Shown piece by piece: positions 1 to 12,148 of a stretch of DNA of 64,000 bases. The notes beneath the pieces were generated by a model. The model worked only from the letters and a program-made list of their open reading frames with translations. It did not search any database and had not been told where the DNA came from. Source of the DNA: Sarcocystis neurona (Eukaryota > Apicomplexa > Conoidasida > Eucoccidiorida > Sarcocystidae); NCBI GenBank assembly GCA_000727475.1, contig KL647291.1:3970992-4034991 (forward strand), read 5' to 3'. The position numbers were made by a program, and so were the translations under genes. Each line of letters opens with the position of its first letter. The stretch's first letter is position 1.

Positions 1-703
1 AGCTGTGGATGAATAGACTTGCTGGGTACTGTGTCCCCTCTGTATACGCATATCTGTTATTACTCAGGTAAGACACCTGCGTGTCTGTATATATATATAT
101 ATATGTGCGTATGCCTACCTGCATATATATATATATATGTATCTATACATATACCGTTAAAACAAGAAGCACAGACGCTTACTGTTGTACCCACATTTTC
201 AACGCAATAGTTTTACATATATATGTATATATATGTGTAAATGTATACGTATGTATGTATATGTGTGTGTATACAGGTACGTGCATATATACATGCAGTA
301 ACAGAGAGGTGCATGCACGGCTCATCTCTCTGCTCATGTGGGTTATGCATGTAATCGTGTATGTATATGCATATGTATGTGTGTATATATATCTATCCAC
401 ACATATATATCTATATATACACATATAAATATATATATATATGTATGTGTGTATGTGTGTGGTAAGTGAGAGGTGCGCATACACGAGGCATATTTGTGAG
501 CATCTGTGTGAGGCGTGTGATGATTTCCATGTATATACGTGTGTGTGCGTGCGTACCTGCGTGTGTGGATATACTGCAAGAGAGAAACAGCTGCATGGCG
601 GTAAAATGTGTATGCGTAGGTACAGCAGGGTTCCTGTGTCGCGAGCCGGGTTCTGCATCTGCCGGATGGTTTCTCTAGTGCGGCTGCTGGTCCTGTGCTG
701 CAG
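1..703. repeat. TA/TG-rich left flank, no gene seen
   Basis: This stretch is dominated by alternating (TA)n and (TG)n tracts, for example around 91-140 and 420-460. Frames through it give only Tyr/Ile/Cys/Val-rich nonsense. A possible 3' splice site ending in CAG at 701-703 closes it. I see no supportable coding exon, although an upstream exon of the next gene could lie here or left of the window. Confidence 0.7.
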
Positions 704-3700
704 CAAGGAGAGAAAGCTTTTCAATATCGGGGAACTCTGAGCAGCAGCAGCGTGCCCGTGTTAATTCCACTGGCTGCTGCCTCTTCTTCTTCCTCGTCTG
801 CGGCAGCAGCAGCAGTTTTGTGCGCTGGCCGAGGCAACAGCAGCACCGCGACACCAGGAGGAGGCGGAGGGGTCGCAGGAGGAGGAGGGGCAGGCGCAGG
901 AGTTGCTGCGCCCGTTGCCGCCACTGCTGGTGCTGGCGCATGTGTTGCGGCGCAATTTCGGCTGCCGCCGCCGGACTTCCTTGCGGACTTGAAGGCAGAA
1001 ATTGAGGAGCTGCTGCTGCTCGCTCGGCAGCAGCATAAGCAGCAGCTGCTCCTGCAGCAGCACTGGGGGCCTCTGCTGCAGCGGAAGCAGCAGGAACTCT
1101 TCGGGTCTCTCTTGGGTCAGACAAGCGGCAGCGCCTGTTGCTGCTGCAGCAGCGGCCCTCCTCCTCCTGCTGCAGCAGCAACGACAGTGATGAGTTTCCC
1201 CCTCAGCACCACCAGCAGTCGCCAGAGCAGTGCCACTGCTGTCGAGCACAGCAGCTGCAGAGCAGCAGACGGGGACGAAGCACAAGCAGCACCAGCAGCA
1301 CCCACAGGCGGCACAAGCGGAAGTAGCAGTACCACGACTACCGCGTCTGCTCCGCCCCAAGCGGTTCCACCAAAAGCCGCTGCAGCAGCGTTTGCTGCTA
1401 CGGCTGCTGCGGCGACATCCTCTGCTGCTGCTCCTCCTGTCGACCAACTACCAGACGCTGTCCCCGGCTTCTTCCTGCAGGTGCAAAGAGCAACATCTCG
1501 TTCCGTCCACCTCCCGCAGCAGCAGCAGCCGGTCTCCTCTGAAACTCTGTGTCTGATGCAGACGACGCGTAGCTGCAGTCGGGTAACCAAACAGCTTATC
1601 TCTGTGCCGTCGTCACGGTCGTGCAGCAGCAGCAGCAGCGCACCCATAAGTATTTACGGCATAGCATCAGCAGCAGTCGTCACGCCCGCTTCTCTTGTGC
1701 CCATATATATGTATGTATATATATATATGTATATGTGTATATGCGGATATATATATATATATATATATGTATGTACGATGAAGTGACAGTCGCGCACGTA
1801 CATTTGTGTGCATGTGATAATATGTTTCTGTCTATGAATGTGGATGTATACATACATGTATATGTGTAAATGTATGTCTATGTGTGTGCATATATATGTG
1901 TATCTATGTGTGGATATGGATATGTATATATATATATATCACATGTGACAATTGCATACGTGCGTGCATACAGATGGAACTGTATATCGGTGTTTGTGCG
2001 TACGTTGTAGTAGTGCATATATATATATATATGTAGGCGTCGAAGCGTGTGTATGTGTTAATACATCCAAGCTCTTGCAGCAGAAGATGCTGCTCGCTGC
2101 TGTTTGTGGGTGTTCAGCGCGGTGGCGCTAGTGCGGAAGGAGGAGCTACTGCAGCTGGAGCAGCCGGCAAGGCGCTTGACGAAAAGAAGGAGGACGAGGA
2201 GGAAGAGCAGCAGGAACAGCAGCAGCAAGGGCGCCGCAGAAGAAGAGAAGCGACGGAGGAACGAGTTGGGAAAACAGCCGTGCACGCAGCGGCGGGAACG
2301 TCCTCTGCCTTCACCAGCACCAGCCATTCCCTGGTGCAGCAGGCGCGGGAGTCTCTGCTGAAAACTTTTTTCCCTCTCTACCACGCACGCAAGGCAGATA
2401 GCCAGCAGCCGCCGCATCGACCGGGACTGCAGCACCGTTGGCAGCGGCCACAACAGCGGCTGCAACAGCAACAGCAGCAGCCCGCTTCGTGTCAGCCACG
2501 GCACATGCTGGAGCCGCAGCAGTGGGGACGGTATGGCACTCAGCAGCGGCAGCAGCAGCCGCAGCAGCATGCAGGGAGGACACAGGAGAGTCGTACGGCG
2601 CAAGCATTGCAGCCGAGTAACCGCGTTACCAAAACAGCGGCAGCACTGCAGCAGTGCAGAGTGTCTTCAACTGAGCAACAGAAGCAGCAGCAGCCGCGAG
2701 GACTGAGGAAAGGGGAAGAGGTACAGCAGCCAAAGCAGCAGCAAGAGCAGAAAGCGCAACAGCACTGCCCAGAGCAGCTTCCGAAGGTGTCACAGTCTCA
2801 AGAGCAACAGCAGGGGAAGGAGGTGCAGCAGTTTGAACAACGGTTTTGTGAAGGTGAACAGGAGAAGCATCAGCAGAAGGGAGAAGGAGACGAAGAACAG
2901 CAGCAGGAGCTTCAGCCGGATGCCGCAGAACACGGGGTGATGCTTCCAATCGAAGAGAAGCTGCAGCTTTCGAAGATGCAGCAGCGGAAGCAGGAGCAGC
3001 AGCAGCAGCATGCGTTGAACCATTCAACAAAGAAACACCCAGAATTACTGCGAGTCTTGCAGCAGCACGACGAATTTGTGCCTGCCTCTGTGTCGAAAAC
3101 GCTGTTCTCCTCGTTTCTGTCTTCTGTACTGCTGGCGTCTCATCTCCAGGCTGCTGCTGGAACCAGTTCGTCTCCCTCGCAGCCTGGGGTGCCCGCTGCG
3201 CAGCAACTCTTGACGCTGCGCTGTCACAAGGAAAAATCGGCTGTGCCAGCATCAGCACCAGCTCAGGCAGCAGGAGCCGCAGGAGGGCCTCCAGACGCCG
3301 CAGCAGCAGCGACCAGAGCGTGCAAGGCAGCAGCACAGGCGTCAGCGGCAGCCCACCCAGCAGACCGGAAGGAAGCAGCAGGAGAGCGAGGAGAACCAAC
3401 TGCAGCAGCAGTAGCAGACCTGCTAGTGAGAGCTGCAGCAGAAGGCACTGCCGGCGTAACAGGCTTCCCCACAGCAGCAGTCGTACACACCAGAGGGGGA
3501 GCAAGGGGTGTGAGACCGTTGACAGCAGGTGCCGCGGGAGCAGTAACAGTAGCATGTGGCAGTCAAACAGAAGCAACAGCAGACCCGAAGGCAGCAGTAA
3601 TGGGCCGAATAGAAATAGCAGCAGACCAGGCACCAGCAGCAGTGAACCTCACACCAGCGGCTATAGATACATTAGGAGCGTCGGGGGTACTAGGGGCTAC

Positions 3701-6452
3701 GGCCGCGAAGTGTGGAGGGACGACAGCAGGCGCATCTGCACCGGCTGCAGCAGACGCAGGCACCCCAGCAGCAGAAACCGTCGCAAGAGGAGCTGCAACA
3801 GTGGAGACAGCACAACGAGCGGCATCCTCAGCAGAAGAAGCTGCGGCAAGAGTGTGTCAGGGAGCCGAGAAGCGAGCTGCCTTCCACCACACTGTGTCCC
3901 GCCGCCTCAGCATCTGCAGCACGTGCAGCAACCGTAGCAGACTGAGCAGTGGCTACAGCGTCAGCAGTAGCAGCAGCATTCTGTTGAACGGCAATCTGCG
4001 GCGCAGCAGTGCAGCGGAGGATCGACACAGCAGCGAAGGAGGCGGAGAAGACAGTCTGAATAACACCAGCCAACCGGGACTGAGAAGAAGCAGCAGCAGC
4101 AGCCGGTCAGGAGGGGCGAGTCGTCTAAACAGCAGCAGCGAGGAACAGGCATCTGCGGCTCGGCGCAAGGCTGTCTGCATAGCGTCTGCAGGTGCTTCCA
4201 GCAGCAGCTGCGGGGACTTCGTACAAGGCTGGGCGAACGTGGAGGAAAACGCCGTGAGCAGCAGCAGCAGCAGTAGAGCAGCGAGCAGCAGGGCGAGCAA
4301 CAACAGCGCCGGCAGTCCGCGCAGAAACAGCAGCAGCACCAGCGCCAACGCGTCGCACACGGTAACAGGCTTAGTGAAGAGCGTAGCTGCACGGCTGAGT
4401 CGTTATCCGCAGGCAGCAGAGCAACAGCAGCAACAGGGTAAACAACGCTGCCCACAGCAGCAGCAGCTGGAACAGCAGCAGTGGCTGCAGCTCCAACAAC
4501 AGCAGTGGCTGCAGCCCCAACAACATCAGGAGCACCAAAAGCACAAAGAGCATGCAGCTCAGCAGGAGTCTGCCACGCAGCCTACGACGTCGACGCCGCT
4601 GCTGTTAGCCGAAGCTCCTTTGCTTGATACGACTTTAGGACGTGCTGCTGTGTCGGCGTCTTCCGCTACTCGTGCTGCCATTGATCTCTTCAGGACAGCA
4701 ACTTCAGCGACTGCTGCGCTCTCTGCTGATGCTGCCGCTGCTCTCGCACCTGCTGCTGTTCTCCCAGCTGCTGCTGTCTTCCCTGCTGCTGTCTCTCCTG
4801 CTGCCGTCTTCTCCTCTTCCCCCTCCAGCGCTGCTGCTGCTGCTCTGCAGCGCTCACGAACGCAGACGCTTGGCGTAGAGAGAGACCAACAGTCAGCCAC
4901 TGCAGCGGCAGCACTGGGGCATACGACTCTTGTAGATAGCTGCAGCTGTTTTGATACTTGTCCTACACGTCCCATGCACAGCAACTTCTTTGGTCCACGT
5001 GAAGAACGAGTCGAAACAGCGCACCAAGTACGGGAGCTGCAGCAGCAGGAGGAGAAAGCTACGGTGGCAGGATGTGTCCCGCCTGTTACCAGTTTCAAGG
5101 CGTCAGCTGCGGAGTGCGCGCACATCACTCGCAAAACGACAATCCCATTTTTAGTTGCAGCGGAAGTTGATCGCGCAGAAACAACATCAACAGGTCTAGC
5201 CCGTGCAACAGCAGCAGCGGCAGCAGTGGGAGCAGCAGCTACTGTGGCGCATATGTTAGAAGAGGCAGCAACGACGCGTCCAGCGCCGCGGCACGGCAAG
5301 GAAGGCGTAGCGAGGGAAATTTTGTTGTCTTCGACAGCATGGCCAACGGTAGCAGCAGCAGCAGGCGCGGCGTTGTGTGGAGAAGCAGCGGACAGAAGAT
5401 GCGCACAAGTACCAGCAACAGCGCGAGCACGCCACGCAGCACGGCAAGCAACGCACCGCTTAGAGTCTCTCACGCATGCAGACGTAGGTGCAGTGGAGAG
5501 AGGACGGAATCATGCTACTGTGGCAGATTTCGTGAGAAAGGGTGCTGCAGCATGTTTAAATCTTCCCGACACGTCGAGGCTGCTGTGCGATGCTACAGGT
5601 TTGAACAGGGAGAAAGCAGCGGCAGCAAGTGCGTCGGTTGTCGCTGCTGCTGCTTCTGCAGCAGAAGCAAAGACGAGAAGGGCAACAGCGACAAGAGAAG
5701 CGGGTGCAAATGCAAGAGAATCGGTGCGCGTCGGTGGTGTTGGTGCTGCACTTGCAGAGGCGGTGCACGAAGCTGCAGCAAGGGACGGAGGGAGGACCGC
5801 AACAGGCGAAGCCGGGACGCGGGCACGTCGAAGCTGCGCAGTACCAAGAGCAGCGGCAGCAGCAGCATCACAGAGAAGGACGTGGCTATCAATCCACAGT
5901 GGAGACTGTGCAACGGCAGCCCCATTTGCTGCAAGGGACTTTTCTTGGGGAGCAGGGGGAGCGAGCAAAGCGGCAGCAGGAGACGCAGCCGCACCGAAGA
6001 CAGTCGAAGCAGGAGTCAGTCACGCAGCCGAGTACGTGATGCAAGAAGCAGCAGCGCGCGTCCTGCAGTGGTTTGGAGAAGATTGTTTATGCAGAGGGGG
6101 TCGGAGGAGCTTGCTGCCGCGTTGCTCGCTGCGATGGCAGCAGGAAGAAGATGAGGAAGAGGAGGAAGACCAGGAGCAGCACTGGCGTACAGGCGGGAGG
6201 ATTGGGCTGCTGCAGCAGTCACTGCCGCTGCAGTGTCTGCCCTTCGCTGTCTACCCCTGCCTTGCTGAATGCTGCAGCTGCTTGCCGCAACTGCTGCGGC
6301 CTCTGCTGAGAGAGACCGACGCACCACATATCGACACACTCATACAATCGCAGCAACAGCAGCAGCACGTGTTCGCGGTGCTCACCGAGCAGGGAGCTGA
6401 AGCAGCGGAAGAAGACTGGTGCTGCTGCTGCTGCTACTGCCGCGATGTGTAG
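704..6452 (+). CDS. Repeat-rich hypothetical protein, two inferred exons, possibly 5'-partial
   Basis: I infer exons 704-1480 and 2118-6452. They are joined in phase 0 by a donor after CTGCAG at 1481 and an acceptor at 2115-2117. The stop is TAG at 6450-6452. The first exon contains a non-repetitive patch (PPDFLADLKAEIEELL, near 973-1020) within Gly/Ala/Ser/Gln-rich sequence. The second has acidic and poly-Gln stretches (2180-3060), a Ser-rich middle (3930-4350), then an Ala-rich region and a Cys-ending tail. No domain is recognised. No in-frame ATG lies near 704, so the true start is probably on an earlier exon. The second frame stays open for over 1,440 codons, but CAG arrays keep several frames open, so the exact model is uncertain. 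Function is unknown. Confidence 0.45.
1700..2040. repeat. (TA)n/(TG)n microsatellites in the inferred intron
   Basis: Alternating TATATATG-type sequence fills most of the gap between the two inferred exons of the repeat-rich hypothetical gene. It includes pure TA runs near 1748-1768, 1927-1940 and 2016-2031. It has no coding potential beyond Tyr/Ile strings, and similar tracts occur in the introns of the better supported genes in this window. Confidence 0.75.
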
Positions 6453-8449
6453 AGCGAAACTGGGTCTCGTTGCAGGAACGGCAGCACTGCCAAAAAGAAA
6501 GCACCCGCACCGCAACAGCAGGAAGATCATAGCAGCGGAGACACGCTTTCACGCTAGGGGCAGGCCTGTACAGCTGCAGCGCAGGATGAATTCTCGAGAC
6601 GCCATGCGTGGAGTGGATCTGCTACGTTTAGGCAGCTGGAGCAGCCCCCTAAAGCAGCAGAAGCAGTGGCATTAGCAGCTGCAGCAGCACACGTCTCCAG
6701 GCAGCATCGGCAGCAATAAAGATACCATAGGACGTGCAAAGCGGCAGGACAGCAGTCCAGAAGCCGCTGTCGCAGTGCTTCCCACGAGTCACAGCAGGAG
6801 CAGCCGCAACCTGCACGCGCCTTCCGCTGTGGCGTTCGTCAACCGAATATACGCAGGCGTATATTCAAGCACGCAGTAGCTTGAAGGACGGACGCGTATA
6901 CACACATATACGTACGTCTGTGCGGGTGTACCCGTCTCTTATGTACAGCGTTCTCTTTTTTCAGCTCTAACTTGGTGTAAGCTATATGCGCACTCGCACG
7001 TACACTCAAACAAACCGCCCCTTCAATACAAAGAGCACCCTAAACGGAAAACTTTCTTCCACCGGTGAAGACCACATTTTCTTCCCACCGCCGTGCAAAA
7101 AGTGCTGATCACCGGCCCCCCCTGGTCTTTTTTCACATCTCCAAGTGTGTGTTTTTAAACCTGTATCAAGTGACACATGGATAGTTACACATGTAACTAG
7201 TATCGGTACGTCCAGGTCCCGCACAAGAACCTGTCTGCACACGCACGCACATGTAGCTGTGCTCTGCTGGGTGCCGTGCTTCGTCTCCCGGGCCTCCGGT
7301 TTCAATTCGACGATGCCTGCATACACCGAACGTAGTTGCCCTTGCTGCATTTTTTCCAGTGCGGTCGACTGACGAGTCAACAGACAATTCCTGCTGTTGG
7401 ATAGTATTTGTCTCGTGTACGTGGTAGCGTGCGATCTGCTACTGCAGCTGCCCTTGGGTGCTTGCTTCTCGTATAACCTGAAGGGCGCTCTGCTGCTGCT
7501 GCTGCAGAGTCTGCACATAGTAGTAACAGGCTACGTGGGTAGAGGTAGCTCCGGAGCTACCGCACCTCCTTTCCTCATGAAGGGGATAGACCTGCATACT
7601 CATTAGATTCTGAATAATTCTGATGAACGTGGGCTTACTGGTGTAGCGCTATCACGGATACGTAAAAGTGAAGCTGCCTCTTTGATTACCAAGAAGACAA
7701 AAAGAGATAGAACGCTAACAAGCTGTCACAAGAGTACTCAGGGGAGAAGCACGTCTCGATAGTGTGGGGGTTTAGTACTTGTTTCGACTCTAACGCCTTT
7801 CCGCTCGCACTCAGTAGATTCCCTCAACGTCAATAATCTTTCGTGTTAGTAATAAGATAGTAAAGAAAGAAGACTATCAAGTTTTTACAAGTGCTGCAGG
7901 GAGAACCCGTATCGATGGTGTACGGTGTTAGTACTTGTTTCGACTTTTAAGCCTTTCCACTCGCACTGACTAGATTTTCTCAACATTAAATCTTCAGAAA
8001 TACGTGAGGAAAGAGCGCCTCGCAGATTCATTGCTTTTTCCTTACTCAAAGACGGATGCACAGGCTTCTCTTCGATACTCAAGAAATTTTTCCTGGATAC
8101 CACATGCTGCTTTTGTAGGACGGAAATTTCTCTTGCAGCCGCAGAGACCGAGGTATGTCGCTTCAGTCTTCTCCCTTCCGTGCTCAGGAAAAACCTGCAG
8201 CGCAAATTCAACTGCGCTTCCCTTTCTCTCGAAACAAAGAGGAATATGTCAGCTCAATTAGGGCGGAAGCATATCACATCGATACCAACATTTCCCTCCT
8301 ACCTCCCCCAATTACAGGCTCTCTTTGTCCCAGAGTATCTCCCAGCATCAAGAGATACTTGCGTCGTTCGCTACTCCTGGCTAGTAATGCACTCTTGATC
8401 AGAGTAGTTTTTTCCGAGAAGCCGAACATCTTGCACAGATGAAGCGTCT
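6453..8449. other. Gene-poor interval with possible polyadenylation signal
   Basis: After the stop at 6452 the CAG density falls away by about 6,850. An AATAAA hexamer at 6715-6720 could serve as a polyadenylation signal for the upstream gene. A short CTG run lies at 7486-7507. Apart from the diverged duplication at 7.73-8.00 kb, nothing between 6.9 and 8.45 kb is convincingly coding. Confidence 0.4.
7733..8004. repeat. Diverged direct duplication, about 115 bp, two copies
   Basis: Two related blocks lie at about 7733-7849 and 7886-8004, roughly 153 bp apart. They share an exact core, TTAGTACTTGTTTCGACT, followed by matching segments around GCCTTTCC and CTCGCACT. The copies have diverged by substitutions and small indels. 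No open frame is preserved, so this looks like an old non-coding tandem duplication. Confidence 0.65.
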
Positions 8450-8701
8450 TCAAGCGGTAAACTCCATTGAACTAGCAGAGCCAACTTTAGCACGCAAAGA
8501 CGGCGTGACTAGCAAACCATCTGCAGCCAGCAACCAAGTATCCTCATCAAACAATCCACCTGTACGCAGCACAGCATTCTGAACATAATACGGGAACATC
8601 TTCAGACAGGAAGATGCGTGCATGCTCGCCTGTGAGGCAGGGCAGAAGAATGTAATTTGCGCGACTTTTTTCGTACACAGTGGAACGCCTTCGAGCGTCA
8701 T
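8450..8701 (-). CDS. Candidate 83-residue open frame, hypothetical
   Basis: An ATG at 8701 opens a frame of about 83 residues that ends in a stop at 8450. It begins MTLEGVPLCTKK and contains a non-repetitive, mixed-composition run (GLFDEDTWLLAADGLL). It could be the last exon of a spliced gene, because a CCTAG acceptor-like site precedes it. I recognise no domain. The sequence is triplet-poor, so the frame is not open merely because of CAG repeats, but at this length chance cannot be excluded. Confidence 0.25.
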   Translation of the reverse strand: MTLEGVPLCTKKVAQITFFCPASQASMHASSCLKMFPYYVQNAVLRTGGLFDEDTWLLAADGLLVTPSLRAKVGSASSMEFTA

Positions 8702-8846
8702 TCGTTTCCTAGGTGATGATTTGGGTAAACATGCAATGGGAGGTCGAACGCGCAAAGATTGATCTTTCTTCGTGGTTACGCATGCTTAAGAAAGTGGTGC
8801 CAGGAGAAAACAAAGCGAATACCTCAGAATGGGAGTGTCACCGCAG

Positions 8847-9026
8847 CTACGCTTTGACAAGGCTTTGGCAGCACGACTTCCAGACGCAGTAAATGCGGTT
8901 GTCCACTTCTAATGCCATAACACGACGTAGCAGTGAGCTACTCTGCTGCGGCTCATCTGGAGAGGTAGGTAAATACGCAAGTGGAAACATGAGGAGAATG
9001 CTGCAGAACACCGTCGTAGTGAGACT
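8847..9026 (-). CDS. Candidate terminal exon with one hydrophobic segment
   Basis: A pyrimidine-containing acceptor ending CACCAG precedes position 9026. From there 59 codons run in phase 0 to a TAG at 8847-8849. The peptide starts with a hydrophobic stretch (TTVFCSILLMFPLAYL) and continues with a charged segment (DEPQQSSSLLRRVMALEVDN). The same frame stays open upstream to about 9236, giving another hydrophobic region, so a membrane protein is possible. No family is recognised and upstream exons are not located. Confidence 0.25.
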   Translation of the reverse strand, partial: SLTTTVFCSILLMFPLAYLPTSPDEPQQSSSLLRRVMALEVDNRIYCVWKSCCQSLVKA

Positions 9027-9236
9027 CTGGTGAAGCGGCAAACACGTACAGCTGCAGCTGGACAGATGAAGAAATAAAAAGAGTGACGAGTAGACGAAAA
9101 TTTGCTGATAGACTGACAGAAAGATAATTATGCTCACGAATCTGTCGATCCGAAAGTAGGTGCTGTCGGTGAGCGAAGAGACGTCCGCACCGACAAATGG
9201 TAAGAAACCAACGTGAACACGTATGCAGAGAGACAA

Positions 9237-10158
9237 ATACGCTAGGAGACTAGACGAACAACAGCCTTGCCCCCAGGCCCAGCTGAGTAAAAATTGTGTG
9301 CTGTCGCAGCTGCGCTTGATACGTTGTCGAATTTCACATACGGTGAATATGTTTTTATAAAGATAGAAGTGAAGGTGTTAATCGACGTCAACTAAGGAAA
9401 TATTCGTATAAATACATATATACACATATATATATGCGTGTATATGCGTATGAATATATATATAAGTATACTTGACGTCTCGTCTCAAATATAGCTAAAT
9501 GGATTTCTTTCCACCTATATAGAGGAGGGAGCAGAAGAAGCAACGAAGGGAGAAGTGCCACCAGATCAGGTAACGAAAGTTGCACATCCACCGGCACGAG
9601 GGCAGGATGGTCGTTTCAGCGCTGCCACTTGAAGGGAAGAAACTCATCTGTGTAGCGATACACATCCGGACACAAATTACCATGATACTTCTAACCGACA
9701 CTTTCGTCTGAGTCTTCACGCGTGTATCTCTTAAAGGTGTACGCTTACGCTGTTGACGTCGATAGATTACATACAACTACGACGTGCAGTACGAGCTGCT
9801 TTGTTGTAGGCGAGACTACGGACAACTACTGGGAAAAAGTACGAGGGGTACCTTTTCTGTCGACGGCGTCACAGGACAGTTCGTCCTTTCGTGCACAGAG
9901 CCCGTGTTTCCAAACTCAACTACAGAAACACGGTGAAAATAACTTTTTAGCACATACATATATGTAGACATAGATACGAATTTACATGTATATTTGTGTA
10001 TGCATATACATGTACCTACGTTTGTGTGTACCCTCGTGTTGCTGTGCAGAAAAGTGTGCGGAAGCCAGTGTGAGAGACAGAATTACAGAGTGCACGCCTC
10101 ACGTGTCTAATCTCTGGCAGTGTGAGGATCCAGCTGAATAATAAAGATCTGCACTCCA
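9237..10158. other. Anonymous interval with short TA/TG tract
   Basis: A TATATGCG/TATATATAA tract lies at about 9413-9470. Short frames occur on both strands, but none has a splice-consistent partner that I could find. No supportable gene is seen here. Confidence 0.4.
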
Positions 10159-11923
10159 GTGTGGAGAGCTAAGGCTGCAGCAGTGACCGTTCACTTTGAA
10201 TTTCTCCTTACCTTGTACTTACCAGAGCGAACCTGCAACACCGGCAGCAGTGAAGGGGGCAGCAGTGAAGGCGGCAACAGTAATGGCGGGAGCAAAAACA
10301 ATTGGACTCTACGAGGGCGGCGTGCAGATGTAGGAGACCGTATATTTGTGAGAAGCCAACGGCGTGCTCTACATCAGCTGTCTTGCGGAGCTGGAGACGC
10401 CTTCCAGCCAACTACTTGCACGTACAGCAGCCCCTCGTCCACATTAAACACACGGATATTGATGTTGGGTGCTTATGTAGTTTACGCTCGCGGCACTGAC
10501 AGAAGCTGTGGAGACCAGTTATCTTTTGTCTAAAACCGTCCTGCTTCGTCTTTGGCTGCTGCTTAAGCTGGCGCGACGCGCCAACATAAATTACTTTCGT
10601 AGTGTACTGTCTATGGACTGACGTGTCTGCTAGTCCTCTTGCTTTGTTACATATGAAGCCGAGTGAACCACAAGTGCTGTCGCTTTCAGATATTTTGTTT
10701 CAGTCACTACCGCGTCTGCGTGTGCATCAGCGGCGCAGCTCGCGGTGTCCGAGGTTTACGCGAGGAATTTCTGCTTCGGAGTGTCTTCCCTCTTCTTGCT
10801 CGTGCGGCTGGCTGCGGATCCACCTGTTACTATGGCTACTCATCGTCATTAGTTTCAAGCTGCTGCTACACCTCTTCACTGGTGCCCCCCTGCTGACGCC
10901 ACTCTGCTCCTACTGCTGTCCTGCAGGTGCTAGGCCAAACCTCCGCTGCTGGAGCTGCTACTGCGGGGGGTCGCTGCCGTCTCTTTACCTGCGACGAGGG
11001 CTGCGCCACCGCCTCAGTAGTGTGCCCCTCAACTTTTGAGCAACACGTAGGACAGGGATGCTTCCGCTGCTCGAGCTCCCCCTGTGCAGTGGATTGCTGT
11101 GATGCTGCTGCTCTTGCTCCTGGTGCTGCTGCTCTCTCGTTCGTGCGGCTGCTGGTGCAGATCCTGCAACTGCTCTGGTGCGGCATCTGCTGTGTCTCTA
11201 GGGTGCGTGAGCGCGCCACAGATCTGGCCATTGTAAGAGTGTTACCCGTAGCCCCTCCTCTCTGATGAGAAGATTTGATTCCATACACTTGCTTATAAGG
11301 TCCCTAGTAAAACAGTTGTCAACATCCGTATCTTACTTTGGTCAATATTGCTAGTGGTAGTGGTGTGAGTTCTTCGGGAGGTGCAAGCCGCCTGGCGCGG
11401 ATCTAAAAATGCATTCTTCACAATACCGCAACAAAGCAACACTGCTCCGCTGCCTTTTTTCTCATAGTCATACTGAAACAGATGTGGAGACAAAACCATG
11501 TACAACTTCACACATACATATGAATTCTAGTGTCTACGTTGATACGCGCGAATACTTCAAAGACATTACACATATGCACTGACACAGGGCGTGTTTTCGT
11601 ACGCACACACGCGCAGAGACAGGAGTACAGATGTAAATATGTTCTAAAGCCACGCTACCTGTAGAAGATGGTGTAGGCACCGCGCAGGTCAAAGCGAATT
11701 GTTGTGTGTCGGAGGCCTGTGGCAAGCTGCAACGAAGGAGCGGCAGCCAGTCGAACTTCTGCGCTATCCAGCACAGAACTACGTCCAGCTGCTGGCCGCT
11801 CACGTGAGCAAAATCAACAGGTGGGACAATAGTGGCAGTGGCTGCCGGACGACCAAGGAACAGCAGCGGTAGCGGCACCACCAAAACCAGGTGCGGCGGT
11901 AGTAGCACCTACTGCACCACAGA
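10159..11923. other. Mixed CAG (+) and CTG (+) patches, no reliable gene model
   Basis: Position 10240-10290 carries a short imperfect GCAGTGAAGG(G/C)G repeat on the + strand. Positions 10860-11160 are CTG-rich on the + strand, so on the - strand the frame across 10866-11288 reads as an Ala/Gln/Glu-rich peptide typical of coding exons in this window. A + frame at 10159-10533 is open for 124 codons. Neither can be tied to a start, a stop and splice sites with confidence. Confidence 0.3.
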
Positions 11924-12148
11924 TTGTTTAAACACGTACAGCACCAGCAAAAAGGCCTGCTTTGGCGATACCAGCAGAAAGGGCAGCCGATGATGAAACA
12001 AACGCAGCAACAGCAGCAAGCGCAGTTACACCCGCCGCAGCAGCAGCGACTCCGGAGGCAGCACACACTGGCGCATACCCTAGCCACTAAGGAAATCTCT
12101 TATTATCCGGTCGGTATCACTCTGGAAGGCAGCAACAGGGCAACTGAG
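11924..12148 (+). CDS. Candidate Gln-rich internal exon
   Basis: A frame open across 11924-12148 reads through QQQQQAQLHPPQQQRLRR and then a non-repetitive segment (TLATKEISYYPVGITLEG). It ends at a canonical donor, CTGAG followed by GTGAGG at 12149. The polyglutamine lies on the CAG-sense strand, as in the better supported genes here. The acceptor and neighbouring exons are not identified, and another + frame in the same block is Ala/Pro-rich, so the assignment is tentative. Confidence 0.25.

Noticed and set aside
4559..5473. - strand 304-codon Ala-rich frame
   Set aside because: Reverse shadow of the Ala/Thr-rich + frame; it has no start or splice structure of its own.
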